From Xiphophorus maculatus (Eukaryota > Chordata > Actinopteri > Cyprinodontiformes > Poeciliidae), in assembly GCF_002775205.1 (NCBI RefSeq), contig NC_036461.1, positions 10,515,015 to 10,579,014 of the forward strand: a stretch of 64,000 nt of DNA, read 5' to 3'. Under the pieces are notes generated by a model, which was not told where the DNA came from, did not search any database, and worked only from the letters and a program-made list of their open reading frames with translations. The position numbers and the translations under genes were made by a program. Shown here piece after piece: positions 46,001 to 56,639 of the stretch (its first letter is position 1; every line of letters begins with the position of its first letter).

Positions 46001-49000
46001 CTGCACATCTCGGAACAGGAAGAAGACATCTTTGCACTCGGGATGCGTCTCAAACAACCTGTTACCAAGACAACAAGAGCAGCAGAAGCAGCCATCCGTA
46101 AGCCTCTGAGATCCACTCGTGAGGCAGCCTGTCACATCCCTGACCAAACCGAAACAAATGTCCCCCTCGGGTTTTTTCCCCCCATCATGAAGATTAAAAC
46201 CCTTCAGGATTAGTCACAGTGTGATCCTGTATTCACAATGCAGAGGGTAAACACACATTTGTTCTCATCATCATTTTGATCTTCACTGTTCAGCCATTTT
46301 CCTTTGTCTGGTACTTTGAAAAGATCTGATTTAGCTTTTTTCTGTTCACTGATCTTGGTCTGAGTATTTATATCACAACAGCCTTGCACTCCGATTTTAG
46401 CAACCAGCAGCTGCAATCAGTAGTAAGATTGCAAGTTTGTCAGCCAGATGATTCCTCAGTTTGCTGCCCATTGATTATCAGCGGTAGCCGTCTCTGGCTG
46501 TGGACCCTGAGATTTAGTTCAGCTGGAAGGTTATAGAGTTAAGGATAGTGTTCACCATGAGATACTTAAAAGACTTTAGGTAATTAATTTCTTCCTTCCA
46601 GATTAAAAAATAGGCAGTGACACACATTAAAATTAAATTGCTCACTACTTGTGTGCTGGAAAGCAGGAAACCAAACAATTTTCTATAAATTGGTTAAAGA
46701 TTCAGCAAGACATGCACCAGGACATTGGAGATGGCATATTAATACATTTATAACGGCACTGATAATGGCATATATATATATATCTATATATACATACATA
46801 CATACACACTCTTTCATTAGCAATTGTCAAATAGTGAACTAAAAAAAGAACAAAAATACTGTAGCTTTGTTCTCCCTCATTTGATTTTATCATAACATAA
46901 AATCTATTAGACATGACCATTGCTAATGAAAAATTGTACATCCTTCGTTAATCAGCTTCCATAGCAGCCTATAAGTGAGACACACGAAAAGCTTTCACCT
47001 GACAATCTGGATTTACAAGAATAAAATCAAATCCCAATTAAGATGAATGTAATACTGTCACAGCATGCATTGTCATTTAATAATACAAATGATTTGAACC
47101 AAATGATTAAAGTTAAAACAATTTCCAAAATGCCGACATGCAGAAAAATGTCCTCTCCTCTTGTCCTTTAGTTTAACATGCAGCCTCCATACATTTAGAC
47201 AGGATAAATGCTCGTTTTCTTCAGGCTGTTATCTCCATGTGCTTCATCCGACCTGCATTAAACCAACGTTCCGGCTCGCTCTAATCTTGTTTTTTCCTCT
47301 TTAGCTGTTTATCATGATTTCCATTTGGCCTTTCAGTGTGTAAATCTCATTTCCTTCAGCCTGTGAATTACAGTTCGGTCATGACCACAAATTCCCATTA
47401 CCGCCTGTTTGCGTTTCACTCCTTTTGCTTCCATTTAAACTTCTAGTCTCTCTTTCATTACTTTGACATCTCTCACAACCTCTCCATTTTGTTTGGCCTT
47501 GGTTCATATTTCTAGACACAGTTGACTGGTAATAACCAGCACTGAGGTGCTGAGTTACTTTCTTGAAAGGAATTTATGATCCTTCCAAATGATCAGCTTA
47601 AAGCACTCATGTTTTCTGTCACTCGGCTGCAAAAGTCTATTTAGAGCGACAAAATCACCTATCTTTGTTTTCACTTAAATAGGTGAAAATTCTGATCTGG
47701 AAAGAGGATGATTTTCTTCTGCAGTATTTAGCCATAAAGATCAATATCGGCTCCTTTGGTCAGAGTTATTTTCAAGGTCTGCTTTGGTCAACTGAATGTT
47801 TTGTGATAGAAAATGCAACAGATGAACATCATCCAGGACAGGCGATTTCCCACACCTAGCAACAATATAAAAAAAAGGGTGAAAAGTTTGTTTTTAATGT
47901 GGAAAATTTTACACAAAACTTATTTATGGAGTAAGACATATGTTTTGGTCATTTGATGCATTTATTTATGGAGAGTTTTTAACTTTTTTACAAAAGAAAT
48001 CTGAAAAATCAGAATGGTGCATGCTAGGTTTCCACCCCATGTAGTTTTGCATGACCAGAAAACCTTCTTCTATATGTTTGCTGTGTGCCAAACAAAAATT
48101 CCCACTAAACGATAGACCACCCCACCAATAGCCATCCTGTCATACTCTCCGATTTGAGCTGAGGATCCATGCAGCTCCTCCAGAAACTTTTTGGCTGCTT
48201 CGCTGATAACTGCTCTCCTCGTCCGGCCTGTCAGTTTAAATGGACATCAGTCTCTTGGCAGCTCTGTAGTTGACATACTTCTTTTGTTTTCACATGGTGG
48301 TATTGGATGTTGAAAACTTTGGATATTTTTGTATCCATTTTAGAAGAGCTGCATTTAAACTGTATTTACCAGTTGGGTGACCTATCAAAGCAATTGTTTT
48401 TATTTAAGGCCTCAGAATAAAGAGGGCTGAATGTGGAAAAGCTGAAGGAGTGTGAATACTTCTGTAAGGAACAGTCTCTTTTGATTCATACAAATATGAT
48501 TTATTGACATTGATGACCACAGTCTGATTTAGGAGAATCTGATTAAACCGAGGCAGCTGCAGGCTAGATTTTTTTAGATGCTTTCTCTGTTTTTTTAAAT
48601 ATCAAATTAATCTATAATTTCTTAAGCAACGTTTTAAATAAATGTTGGCATCTAAGCATTGAAATACTTGAAGGTGACAGTTTCAGTCTTTGTTCTGTTT
48701 TATCCCAGTCCTTCACTCAGTGGTGCTGTAACTTTCTTTTTTTACATTTTCTGTCCCTGACCTTATTCCTGATATTAAAAGGTGGGGAAACTGACTGCTT
48801 CCCCTCTCAGCACAGCGGCAGCATGTAGAGCTCTTGTTATTTTCCACTATTGTTTGCTCCTCTCGTGGACAGGAGTGCGCACGCTCTCACAACATACGCA
48901 GACAATGTTGCTCCCGCGAATAGCTCAAGTGGGATTTTAATTGGCTTCGCACAGAGGTTGCATTCAGTCCAATTATGAATTATTCACAACCATTTTTTTA

Positions 49001-52000
49001 TCTGCTCTTCACTCGTTTTGAATATATGTAAGAGAGGAACATTCTTTGGCAGGTAGAAAGGTACTGAAAGTTGATTTGATCTCTGTTTTCAGCTGAGATC
49101 CGGTGTGGTGACCGTGGTTTGGCTCTGAGCTTCATCTACGTATCTGAAAACTGCAAATCTGAAGGTCTTTTTACACCACGGGTTCACAGTTTTTCACCTT
49201 CTCATTCTTGATTTGTATTATTTTTTTCTACAAACTCTCGGAGAGATGGAAATATTTTCGTGGATACTGGTTATCTTCATAAATTGTATAAATTAGTTTT
49301 CCTGATGGCTAATGCTCTAATTAGCCGACACTACTGCAGCCCAGAAGCTCTGTCATGTCAGGTAACGAGGTTAGGATGCGAGAGATAAGAGAGGAGAACA
49401 AGTAGGAGGTTTCTGCTTCCAGCTCTCTTACAATGGAAAGCTGTGGGTCAGAGTATTAAGCAGGGGGAATGTACAGTTTGTGGCTTGTAACAGGCCAGGC
49501 TTCCATCAGAAAGCATTCCCAAAGATCCTAAGTAGACCTGAGAGGTCATGAAGTCAGCAACAAGTAGAGATGCCTTAGAAAAGGCATTTTAACACCTGAA
49601 ATTAGAGGTAGTTAGATACTGGTGATATGGCTCCCTGCCCAGAGCGGCCTTCCAGGTGAGGGCAACCTGTTCAACCAAACTACGAAGAAAGTGGCAGCCT
49701 AAATTACTTTTTTGAATTTCTGCCATGTGTACCTCTTTAGTCTAAGATGGACACACATTTCCATGTGGACTAGGTGTATAGGTAGTTGCTCAGACTAAAA
49801 GAATAACTCCCCCTTATATATACTATTTATTTGTTCCAATAATCAGACAGCAACAGGCTAGATTTTTTAGATGCTTTCTATATCAAATTAATGTATGATT
49901 TCTTAAGCAATGTTTTAAGTAATGTAAACAATGAAATCTATGAAGGTGACAGTTTCAGTCTTTCTTTTCACCCCGGTAATGTAAAGAAGATAAAGTAAAT
50001 TACTTTCCTTTTACATCTTATGTAAAAAAAACAACAAAAAAACAGAAAGTTATTAGTGCATCCCTACTAAAATAGAGTAGAGATGCACCAATAAGAAAAC
50101 TTAAGCCATTGTCTGATACCTGTTTTTATTATTTATGATGCTGTTATGGTCATCAATAACTGCTATTTCTGTCAGGCTTGCAGCCAATATACTTGTTAGA
50201 TCTCTGTCATAGTTTTTTTTTTTTTTTCAATTCTCAATCTTTATTAAATCCTTCAACAATAAAACATACAGTGAAACCAATGTTAACAATATCACTACTG
50301 TGAGGTATACAACCTCAAGTAGTTATACAGAGAAGGATTTGAGTTTTTAACATTTTCCCCCCTGAACCCCTCCCGATCCTCCCCCCACCCCAGCCAGCAG
50401 AAGGAGCTAAAAAAAAAAAAAAAAAAAAAAAAAATTACAAGCACACTATCATTTATTCTGGACAAATAGTGTTTGAGCCTTTCCTCTATGGTTTTAAGAA
50501 CGGTTCCCACATACTCTGATACGCCTCAATCTGACCGTTTATCTTGTAGATGAGTCGTTCATAAGAAGCAGTTTCTAAAAGAGCTGCATACCATTCTGTA
50601 TAAGTAGGGAGACTTTGACCTTTCCAGTGTCTTAGTATAACTCGTTTAGCCGTTGTGAGGGCTATTTTTAACCACTGTATTTTTTTTGTTCCTATTTTGA
50701 CTTTATAATCAACGAAATTAAGAAGTGCCAGTGTAGGTGTCAGCAATAGGTTGGAGTTGAGGGTGCTGTTAATTTTCCCCATGACCTCCTGCCAATAGGA
50801 AATTAGTTTCGGACACATGAGGAACATATGAAGCATGTCTCCTGAGCTTTGTTTGCATCGCCAGCAAGTATCAGAGTTATTTATTTTAGCTCTGAATAAT
50901 TTAACTGGTGTCCAATATAGTCGATTCGTAATTTTCAACTGTATCAGTTTGGAGCGTGCATCTCTCATGGGCTTTAACATTTGTTTGACTATTGCAGCCC
51001 ACAGTTCTTCTGTGAACCTTACGTTTAACTCTGATTCCCACACCTTCTTAAGTCCTGTATTAATATTGCAAGTGTTCTCAATCAGATAGTTATAAATATG
51101 ACTTACCCGTCTTGGGGAGTCTTTAACTTTATTAAACATGGCGTATATTGGTGATTCCATGGGTATGCTTCCCTCAGAATTCTTTAATTTTGTAAGGCAG
51201 TCTCTAATTTGTAGGAACTTCCAGAAATCCTTGTGGTTTAGATTGTATAGTTCTTGAAATTGTTGAAATGACAGTAAGGTACCATTTTTGAAGAAGCAGT
51301 TTATACGGTCAATCCCTTTTATATGCCAGCTCCTCCAAAAGATCATTTTCCCCCCTATTTTTATTTTTGGGTTATTCCACACTGAGGCTGTACCCTGAGC
51401 GAAAGGACAGCTGTTTGCTTTTTTATGTAACTGCTGCCAAACCTTTTTAGTGTGAGTGATAATTGGATTGGATTTAACTCCATCATTTGAATGTTGGGAT
51501 AGATAATCAAAAGCGTTAAATGGAGCATTTATTTCACCTTCCAGGCTCACCCAGATCGGACTATTGTGGTTGTGTAACATAATTGATGTTATTTGTGCGC
51601 TTGTAAAAGCTTCCTGATAAAGTTGCATATTGGGAAGTCGTAATCCTCCGTATTCTACTTTAGTTTGGAGTTTTAGGACAGACATTTTAGGCTTTTTCCC
51701 CTCCCAGATAAAGTTGTTTATCATTTTGTCCAGGGTCTTAAATATAGAGTGTGGCGTTTTGAGAGGTAATAAGCTGAATAGGTCATTTAATTTTGGTGTA
51801 ATAATCATTTTAATGGCTTGGACTCTACCCCATAGTGATATTTGTAGCTTGTCCCATCCCTTTAAAAGTAAACTTATCTTATTTATCACAGGTTCAAAGT
51901 TGTCCAGAATAATGTCTTCCAGGCCCGGGTTCAGCAGTATTCCTAAGTATTTAAGGTTTTTTGGTACCCAATGAAATTTCCATTTTTGTATATGGCTTTT

Positions 52001-55000
52001 GTAACAAAGTTTTGACAGGGGCATTACTTCGCATTTAGACCAGTTGATCTTGTATCCAGACAAATCAGAAAAATTGTTAATTAAATCCAGTAAAGAAGGT
52101 AGTGATTCCTCAGGATTCGACAGCAGAAGCAGTACATCATCTGCAAATATCAACATTTTGTTGTCTATTTCACCCATTGTTATACCTTTTATTATTTTGT
52201 TTTGTCTAATGGCTTGGGCTAAGGGTTCGAGTGCAATAATAAAGAGTAGGGGTGACAATGGATCTCCCTGTTTAGTCCCGCGTTCAATTAAGAATTGATC
52301 TGATCTTGATCCATTTGTCGTCACAGTTGCTTTTGAGTCTGTGTATATCATTTTTATTATTTCTAGAAAAGAGTGTTGAAACCCAAATTTTCCAGGTGTA
52401 TAGTAAAGATAGTTCCAGCTGACCCTGTCAAACGCTTTTTCCGCGTCAAGTGACAGGGCCGCTACAGGAAAATTTAAATGTTGGGCCTTCCAAATCAGAT
52501 GTAGTAAACGTCTTAGACTATCAGAGGAAGTTCTGCCCTTGACGAAGCCTGTTTGGTCCGGATGTATAATTGATGTTATGACTTTATTAATCCGCAATGA
52601 TAATATTTTCGTGAATAATTTTGCGTCACAGCACAATAAGCTTATAGGCCTGTAGCTTGAACATTCCAGAGGGTCTTTTCCTTTTTTCGGAATGACAGTA
52701 ATTAATGATTCCTTCATGGATGTGGGGAGCCGATGCGAATTGATAGCTGAATTAAAGGTTTTTAATATTTCTGTGCCCAGTTCAGATGTAAATGTTTTAT
52801 AAAACTCGTTAGGAAAACCGTCCAGGCCTGGGGTTTTCCCATTGGGTGAGGTTTTAATGCATTTAACGAGTTCTTCCATAGTTATAGGCCTTTCTAGTTG
52901 TGTGGCACTCTCTTTGGACAACTTCTGAAGACTTAACCTTCCAAAGAACTCTTCTGCTGTATTTGAATCAAATTGTCCTACTTGAGAATAAAGGTGCTTA
53001 TAGAAATCTTTGAATACTTTGTTGATTTCTTTCTGACTAGTAACTACATTCCCAGCCCCATTCTTTATCGCACTAATTTGACGCGCTGCTTGTTTGGCCT
53101 TTAATTGGCTGGCTAATAATTTATCCGCTTTATCGCCTGATTCATACCATCTCTGTTTGATCCTGAAGAGAGAGTACTCTACTTTTTTAGAAAATATTGT
53201 ATTTAGCTCATATTTAGCTTTGACTAATTTATCAAAGATTGAAGGGTTAAGATTTTCCGAATATTCCCTCTCCAATTTCTTTATCTCATTTTCATATCGG
53301 TTTATATTTTGGGAGTCTTGTTTTTTGATCCGGGAGGAGTATTGTATCAGTATTCCCCTAATATATGCTTTGAACCCATCCCAAATTGAGTTTTGGTCTG
53401 CAGTATTGTTGTTGTTTATAAAGTATTCAGTAATTAGTTCTCTGAGTTTTTTGCATAGGTCAGCATCATTTAGTAAACTGGTGTTCAACCTCCAACCCCT
53501 AGCCCTTTCATAATGAGAACCCAATTGTAGGACTAGGTCTATGGGGGCATGATCGGTTATTGCTATTGAACCAATATTACAATTCCCAACATTTTCGATG
53601 AGAGGGTGTGAGATCAGGAAATAGTCTATCCGGCTATAAACAGAGTGCCTACTTGAGAAGAAGGTATAGTCTCGCGCTGACGGATTTAGGAGTCTCCACA
53701 CATCTGATAAACCAGCATGTTTGCACAGAGTTTTAATCGCTTCCTGGGTTTTGCTGGTTCTAGGAATTGATTTCCCGGATTTATCCAAAACAGGGTCTAA
53801 GACTTGATTGAAATCTCCTGCTACGATAGTAGGGAAGTCCCCAAAATCCGTAAAAATTGTCTTTAGCTGTAAGAAAAAATCTGGATCCTCTATATTAGGG
53901 GCGTATATATTGGCTATAATAATGTTTTGTCCTGAAATATTGACTAGAAGAACTATTACTCGACCTTCTTTGTCTTTATATTCTTTCTCCACCTGAATTG
54001 AGAGATGTTTAGAAAAAAGAATGGACACTCCTCGTTTTTTCTGTTTGAAAGTATTATGGTAAGCTTGTCCCACCCACCTATCTTTAATTCTGTTAACATC
54101 TTTCTCTAACAGGTGTGTTTCTTGTAGCATCATCACATCTACTTTTTTCTGCTTTAGATATTTAAGTACTTTGCATCGTTTGGTGTAAGAGCCCAAACCA
54201 TTAACGTTCCATGAGGATATTTTAACTATGGTCCCCATATTTTATGTTCGTTTATCAATAATAGTAACAAGACCATCAATGTGTCTTGTGCTGTGTCAGA
54301 TGTGTTTATACATATAACAAAAGAAAACACAGAAAAAGGCTGGCTGAGATGGAGGACCCCTACAACAAAAACAAAAATTAGACGCAAACAAAAGCGTCTT
54401 TTGTAAAATAACCATGCCTTATTCCTTATGACGAGCATGGAGGCCTTCAGAGTGAGCTGCCTCGGCCCATAACATAGAATAATAATAGGCATCAAGAACT
54501 TCCGCCAGAACTTTGTTAGTGCAAATGAATTAGATAAGAAGCAAAAAGGGGGAAAATACCCAATAAGCTGGGCTATTTAAACTGTATGTTAAACCAATAT
54601 GAGGGACATGAATCCATAGCAATTTAGATTGCCACACACTCATATTTATCGATCCAAAACACCATATATGCGACTTAAAATGTTTACATAGCAATCGATT
54701 TTTCCCATCAGCAAAAATTCACCGAAATAACATAAATCTGACCCGATTAACGAAGTCCAGTTTCAACGCGTATAATATGATAAACATCTTAATCTTAATA
54801 AGTTGGAGGTTATGATTAGTGTTCTCAGAAAGGAGATATTACCACTGATTATCGCAGCCTGTTCGTTCAATCACCTTCCTCTGTGGGTTGGTATTTGTCT
54901 ATCATCTTCTTTGCTGCGGTGGCGTCTTCAAAGCGGAGGCGTTCCTTACCAAGGGAGACTCAAAACACTGCTGGGTACTGCGTGTTGTATTTCAGCCCCT

Positions 55001-56634
55001 TGGCTCTGCACATACGTCTGACCTCGAAGAATTTGCTCCTTTTTTCTTGTACTTCCCTCGTGAAGTCTGGAAAAAACTCTATCTTGTTTCCCCTCCAGTG
55101 AAAAGTTCCAACCTCTCGAGCTCTGAGTCGTATTTTCTCCTTGTCTGTGAAGCGAAGGAATCTCACCAGGATGTGTCGGGGTCCGGCTGGCGTGTTTCGT
55201 CTGTTTTCTTTTAGAGTAGCAGGTACTCTGTGAGCCCTTTCAATGACGATTTGATCCGTTCCCTGATCCTGTGGGAGTAGGGCTCGTAGTACGTCCATGA
55301 CACACTCCAATACGTTATCCCCCTTCTCCGAGAGCTCCGGGACACCCTTGATCCTTAGATTGTTTCTCCTGCTGTAGTTTTCTTGATATTGGATCCGATC
55401 TTCCAGCTGTGCAACTTTGGACTTGAGCTCGGCCGTGCTCGCAGTGAGCACCGCATTCTCGTCCTCAAGTTGCGACACTCTGTTTTCCGCTTCCCCCATT
55501 CTGCCGCTGAGGCCGGCCAAGTCTGATTTCAGCGAGTCCAGACAGTCTTTAATTGTGATCACGTCTGCTCCGACCTGTTGTATTTTGTCTTGGAGGTCCC
55601 GGTTCATGACCCGAATCTCGTTTAAAATCATTGAATCTGTCCCTGCATCAGCGAGCGTCTCCATGCTAGTGTTAGCATTAGCCTCGTTAGCTCGTGGGTT
55701 CGACCGGATCATTTGGTCGATTTTAGGGCCCGGTGTGCTCTTTATCCTTGAATTTTTCCCTCTGTTCATCTGTATTGCTTACCCTGTACCTCGCTCACAC
55801 GGGTTAAATCTTCTGACGGAAAGTAGCAACGTAAAACTGGCCGATATCAGCTCTGGCTCCTCAGCACGCGTTCTCTCCTCGCCGCATCGTCACCGGAAGT
55901 TCTCTGTCATAGTTTAATTAGCAGTGTATTTCAAAAGTAAAATCTGACATTATAGTATGTTTGTTTATGCCAAAGCCTGGGTAAGGAAGGCTGGCCCTCA
56001 AACTCCAGTCCTGAAGGGCCGGTGCCCTGCGACTTTTAGATGTGCCTCTGCTGCACCACAACTGAATAGAATAATTAGGTCATTAGCAAGGCTCTGGAGA
56101 ACTGATCTACACAAGAAGGAGGTAATTAAGCCATTTCATTCCAGTGTTTTGTACCTGTGGCACATCTAAAACCTGCAGGACTCATTGAGGACTGGAGTTT
56201 GACACCACAGTGATGTTAAAAAGCACAGCATGACGATGAAGAAAAAGTTTATTTTCTCCTTTTTCTGTTGTGACCATACCAGTAGAATTAAATATGTCAT
56301 TTTATAAAAATCATTGATACTTTTTTTGTGCGTGTTGTTTTAAACGTAAGCATCTCCACAGCAAATGTGATCTTTGTTATGTATTTATTTATTTTTATCA
56401 TTTTAAAACTAAAAACCCAACAAGTAAGACCCGAGATAGTGTGAAGACATCTTACCTGACAAACATAATAATCCCAACTTTGGCAATATCGTCTCGAATA
56501 ACTTTCCAGGAATCCTTGATCATCTGAACCTGCTCCTCGCTGAGATGCGCAGCAGCTGCAGCGGCTGCAGCCTCCTCTCTGTCCCTCTGTGAAAACTCCG
56601 TCTTTGTTGCCAGACCTGAAATCGCGCACCCCAT
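40060..56634 (-). CDS. xgb: Globin X, membrane-anchored type, complete
   Basis: Exons in transcript order on the - strand: 56634-56456, 46058-45951, 43165-43045, 42932-42852 and 40179-40060. They total 609 nt and encode 202 residues, longer than a blood globin because of N- and C-terminal extensions as in other globin X proteins. The N-terminus MGCAISG has Gly2 and Cys3, the myristoylation/palmitoylation signal that tethers globin X to membranes. An eight-Ala run (22-29) precedes HLSEEQVQMIKDSWK (helix A). Distal His is H93 (RAHGLR) and proximal His is H125 (GKSHYHY), so haem binding should be intact. Family roles proposed include redox sensing and nitrite reduction; none is shown here. Intron 1 (46059-56455) carries a full-length LINE in sense orientation. 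The gene lies downstream of plekhg3 on the same strand and converges on srp14. Confidence 0.95.
40737..40937. mobile_element. 201-bp hAT-type MITE
   Basis: CAGTGTTTCCCAACCCTGG starts at 40737, and the end of the element (to 40937) is its near-exact reverse complement. The flanking octamers TGTTAGAC (40729-40736) and TGCTATAC (40938-40945) match at 6 of 8 positions, a decayed 8-bp target duplication. Confidence 0.8.
41616..41655. repeat. Perfect 15-bp hairpin followed by T5
   Basis: GGAGCAGCTAATTCT (41616-41630), loop CAATC, then AGAATTAGCTGCTCC (41636-41650) and TTTTT. The shape is terminator-like, but it sits in an intron of a vertebrate gene. No promoter for a small RNA was recognised beside it. 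Confidence 0.8.
43765..44347. repeat. Tc1-like degraded copy
   Basis: The internal landmarks 'atccccacagcatgat' and 'ctgtggatctctgcagctcctccagagttacc', and the terminal 'ctactttcacaaggtgctgta', are shared with the other Tc1-like copies in the window. No transposase frame survives. Confidence 0.55.
45440..45908. repeat. Tc1-like degraded copy
   Basis: It has the paired-end features of the same family ('acagctacaagtttcaatgtatttat' and 'gtgtgaatacttttgtag') with the interior largely lost. Confidence 0.5.
46768..46806. repeat. TA / TACA microsatellite
   Basis: Alternating TA followed by four 'catacata'-type units; short and pure. Confidence 0.85.
47970..48477. repeat. Tc1-like degraded copy
   Basis: 'catgaccagaaaaccttcttc', 'ccatgcagctcctccagaaa', 'ctcctcgtccggcctgtcagttta' and the end 'gtgtgaatacttctgtaagg' align in order with the Tc1-like family present throughout the window. 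Confidence 0.55.
48560..48693. repeat. Direct repeat, copy 1 (copy 2 at 49854-49966)
   Basis: 'caggctagattttt.tagatgctttct', 'atttcttaagcaa.gtttta' and 'gaaggtgacagtttcagtcttt' occur in the same order in both copies, about 1.29 kb apart, with small gaps. The copies are either two insertions of one unrecognised element or a local duplication. Confidence 0.7.
49854..49966. repeat. Direct repeat, copy 2
   Basis: Partner of 48560-48693. It is slightly shorter and lies about 235 bp from the LINE target site. Confidence 0.7.
50201..50215. repeat. LINE target-site duplication, copy 1
   Basis: TCTCTGTCATAGTTT, identical to 55901-55915. It abuts the LINE poly(A) tail (T run on this strand), so the last three T are shared with the tail. 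Confidence 0.93.
50486..54238 (-). CDS. LINE ORF2: endonuclease and reverse transcriptase, 1250 residues, open
   Basis: An AP-like endonuclease spans about residues 6-238, with SSWNVNGL, Glu40 in LQETHL, GDFN at 121-124, SRIDYFLIS and the terminal ITDHAPI pair (Asp229, His230). The reverse transcriptase spans about 470-740, with YRPISLL, TGFVKGR, catalytic Asp598 in SLDAEKAFDRV, KQGDPLSPLLF and FADD at 698-701. A C-terminal Cys/His knuckle (CWRC...H...C, about 1125-1142) is of the L1 type. No stop or frameshift interrupts it. It nicks target DNA and copies its own RNA by target-primed reverse transcription. All catalytic residues I can check are present, so this ORF may be functional even though ORF1 is not intact. 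Confidence 0.93.
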   Translation of the reverse strand: MGTIVKISSWNVNGLGSYTKRCKVLKYLKQKKVDVMMLQETHLLEKDVNRIKDRWVGQAYHNTFKQKKRGVSILFSKHLSIQVEKEYKDKEGRVIVLLVNISGQNIIIANIYAPNIEDPDFFLQLKTIFTDFGDFPTIVAGDFNQVLDPVLDKSGKSIPRTSKTQEAIKTLCKHAGLSDVWRLLNPSARDYTFFSSRHSVYSRIDYFLISHPLIENVGNCNIGSIAITDHAPIDLVLQLGSHYERARGWRLNTSLLNDADLCKKLRELITEYFINNNNTADQNSIWDGFKAYIRGILIQYSSRIKKQDSQNINRYENEIKKLEREYSENLNPSIFDKLVKAKYELNTIFSKKVEYSLFRIKQRWYESGDKADKLLASQLKAKQAARQISAIKNGAGNVVTSQKEINKVFKDFYKHLYSQVGQFDSNTAEEFFGRLSLQKLSKESATQLERPITMEELVKCIKTSPNGKTPGLDGFPNEFYKTFTSELGTEILKTFNSAINSHRLPTSMKESLITVIPKKGKDPLECSSYRPISLLCCDAKLFTKILSLRINKVITSIIHPDQTGFVKGRTSSDSLRRLLHLIWKAQHLNFPVAALSLDAEKAFDRVSWNYLYYTPGKFGFQHSFLEIIKMIYTDSKATVTTNGSRSDQFLIERGTKQGDPLSPLLFIIALEPLAQAIRQNKIIKGITMGEIDNKMLIFADDVLLLLSNPEESLPSLLDLINNFSDLSGYKINWSKCEVMPLSKLCYKSHIQKWKFHWVPKNLKYLGILLNPGLEDIILDNFEPVINKISLLLKGWDKLQISLWGRVQAIKMIITPKLNDLFSLLPLKTPHSIFKTLDKMINNFIWEGKKPKMSVLKLQTKVEYGGLRLPNMQLYQEAFTSAQITSIMLHNHNSPIWVSLEGEINAPFNAFDYLSQHSNDGVKSNPIITHTKKVWQQLHKKANSCPFAQGTASVWNNPKIKIGGKMIFWRSWHIKGIDRINCFFKNGTLLSFQQFQELYNLNHKDFWKFLQIRDCLTKLKNSEGSIPMESPIYAMFNKVKDSPRRVSHIYNYLIENTCNINTGLKKVWESELNVRFTEELWAAIVKQMLKPMRDARSKLIQLKITNRLYWTPVKLFRAKINNSDTCWRCKQSSGDMLHMFLMCPKLISYWQEVMGKINSTLNSNLLLTPTLALLNFVDYKVKIGTKKIQWLKIALTTAKRVILRHWKGQSLPTYTEWYAALLETASYERLIYKINGQIEAYQSMWEPFLKP
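54867..55769 (-). pseudogene. LINE ORF1 (RNA-binding protein) with premature TGA
   Basis: The open part (55769-54960, 269 residues) has a basic N-terminus, a coiled coil (about residues 50-135), an RRM-like region starting NLRIKGVPE, HILVRFLRFTDKEK, and a C-terminal domain ending TQYPAVF. ORF1p trimerises and coats LINE RNA. Right after YPAVF an in-frame TGA (54962-54960) is followed by 30 more codons, highly charged and helical in character, to a second stop at 54869-54867. L1 ORF1 proteins normally continue past the YPA motif, so the tail looks cut off. A CGA to TGA change at a CpG would explain it. Confidence 0.8.
55901..55915. repeat. LINE target-site duplication, copy 2
   Basis: TCTCTGTCATAGTTT, identical to 50201-50215, directly at the 5' end of the element. 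Confidence 0.93.
55989..56208. mobile_element. hAT-type MITE, diverged
   Basis: 'caaactccagtcctgaagggcc' near the left end and 'tgaggactggagtttgacacca' at the right end are near reverse complements. The interior, including 'gggccggtgccctgcgacttttagatg', closely resembles the MITE at 32024-32247, so the two belong to related families. Target duplication is not clear. Confidence 0.6.
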
Positions 56635-56639
56635 TCTTC

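Larger units (their letters stand above)
46059..50200 (-). other. xgb: Globin X intron 1, part 3' of the LINE insertion
   Basis: It contains a (TA)n/(TACA)n microsatellite at about 46768-46806, a Tc1-like fragment at about 47970-48477 and a pair of diverged direct repeats (48560-48693 and 49854-49966). No extra exon was seen. Confidence 0.55.
50216..55900 (-). mobile_element. Full-length L1/Tx1-type LINE retrotransposon
   Basis: The 5.69-kb element is on the - strand, in sense with globin X. Order in the element: 5' UTR (55900-55770, starting ACTTCCGGTGACG, an ETS/CRE-like promoter start), ORF1 (55769 on), a gap of about 630 nt, ORF2 (54238-50486), a 3' UTR with a 26-nt T tract (50409-50434 as A on +), AATAAA (50245-50240) and a poly(A) tail. 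It is flanked by a perfect 15-bp target duplication, and the target GTTT/AA fits the TTTT/AA preference of L1 endonucleases. Identical duplications and an open 1250-codon ORF2 point to a recent insertion. Clade placement (L1 superfamily, Tx1-like) is by motif recall only. Confidence 0.93.

Noticed and set aside
45863-46213. 116-codon + strand frame
   Set aside because: Antisense to globin X exon 2, which has a clear globin match and good splice sites.
54883-55214. Overlapping + strand frames over LINE ORF1
   Set aside because: Shadows of ORF1 and its 3' extension on the - strand.
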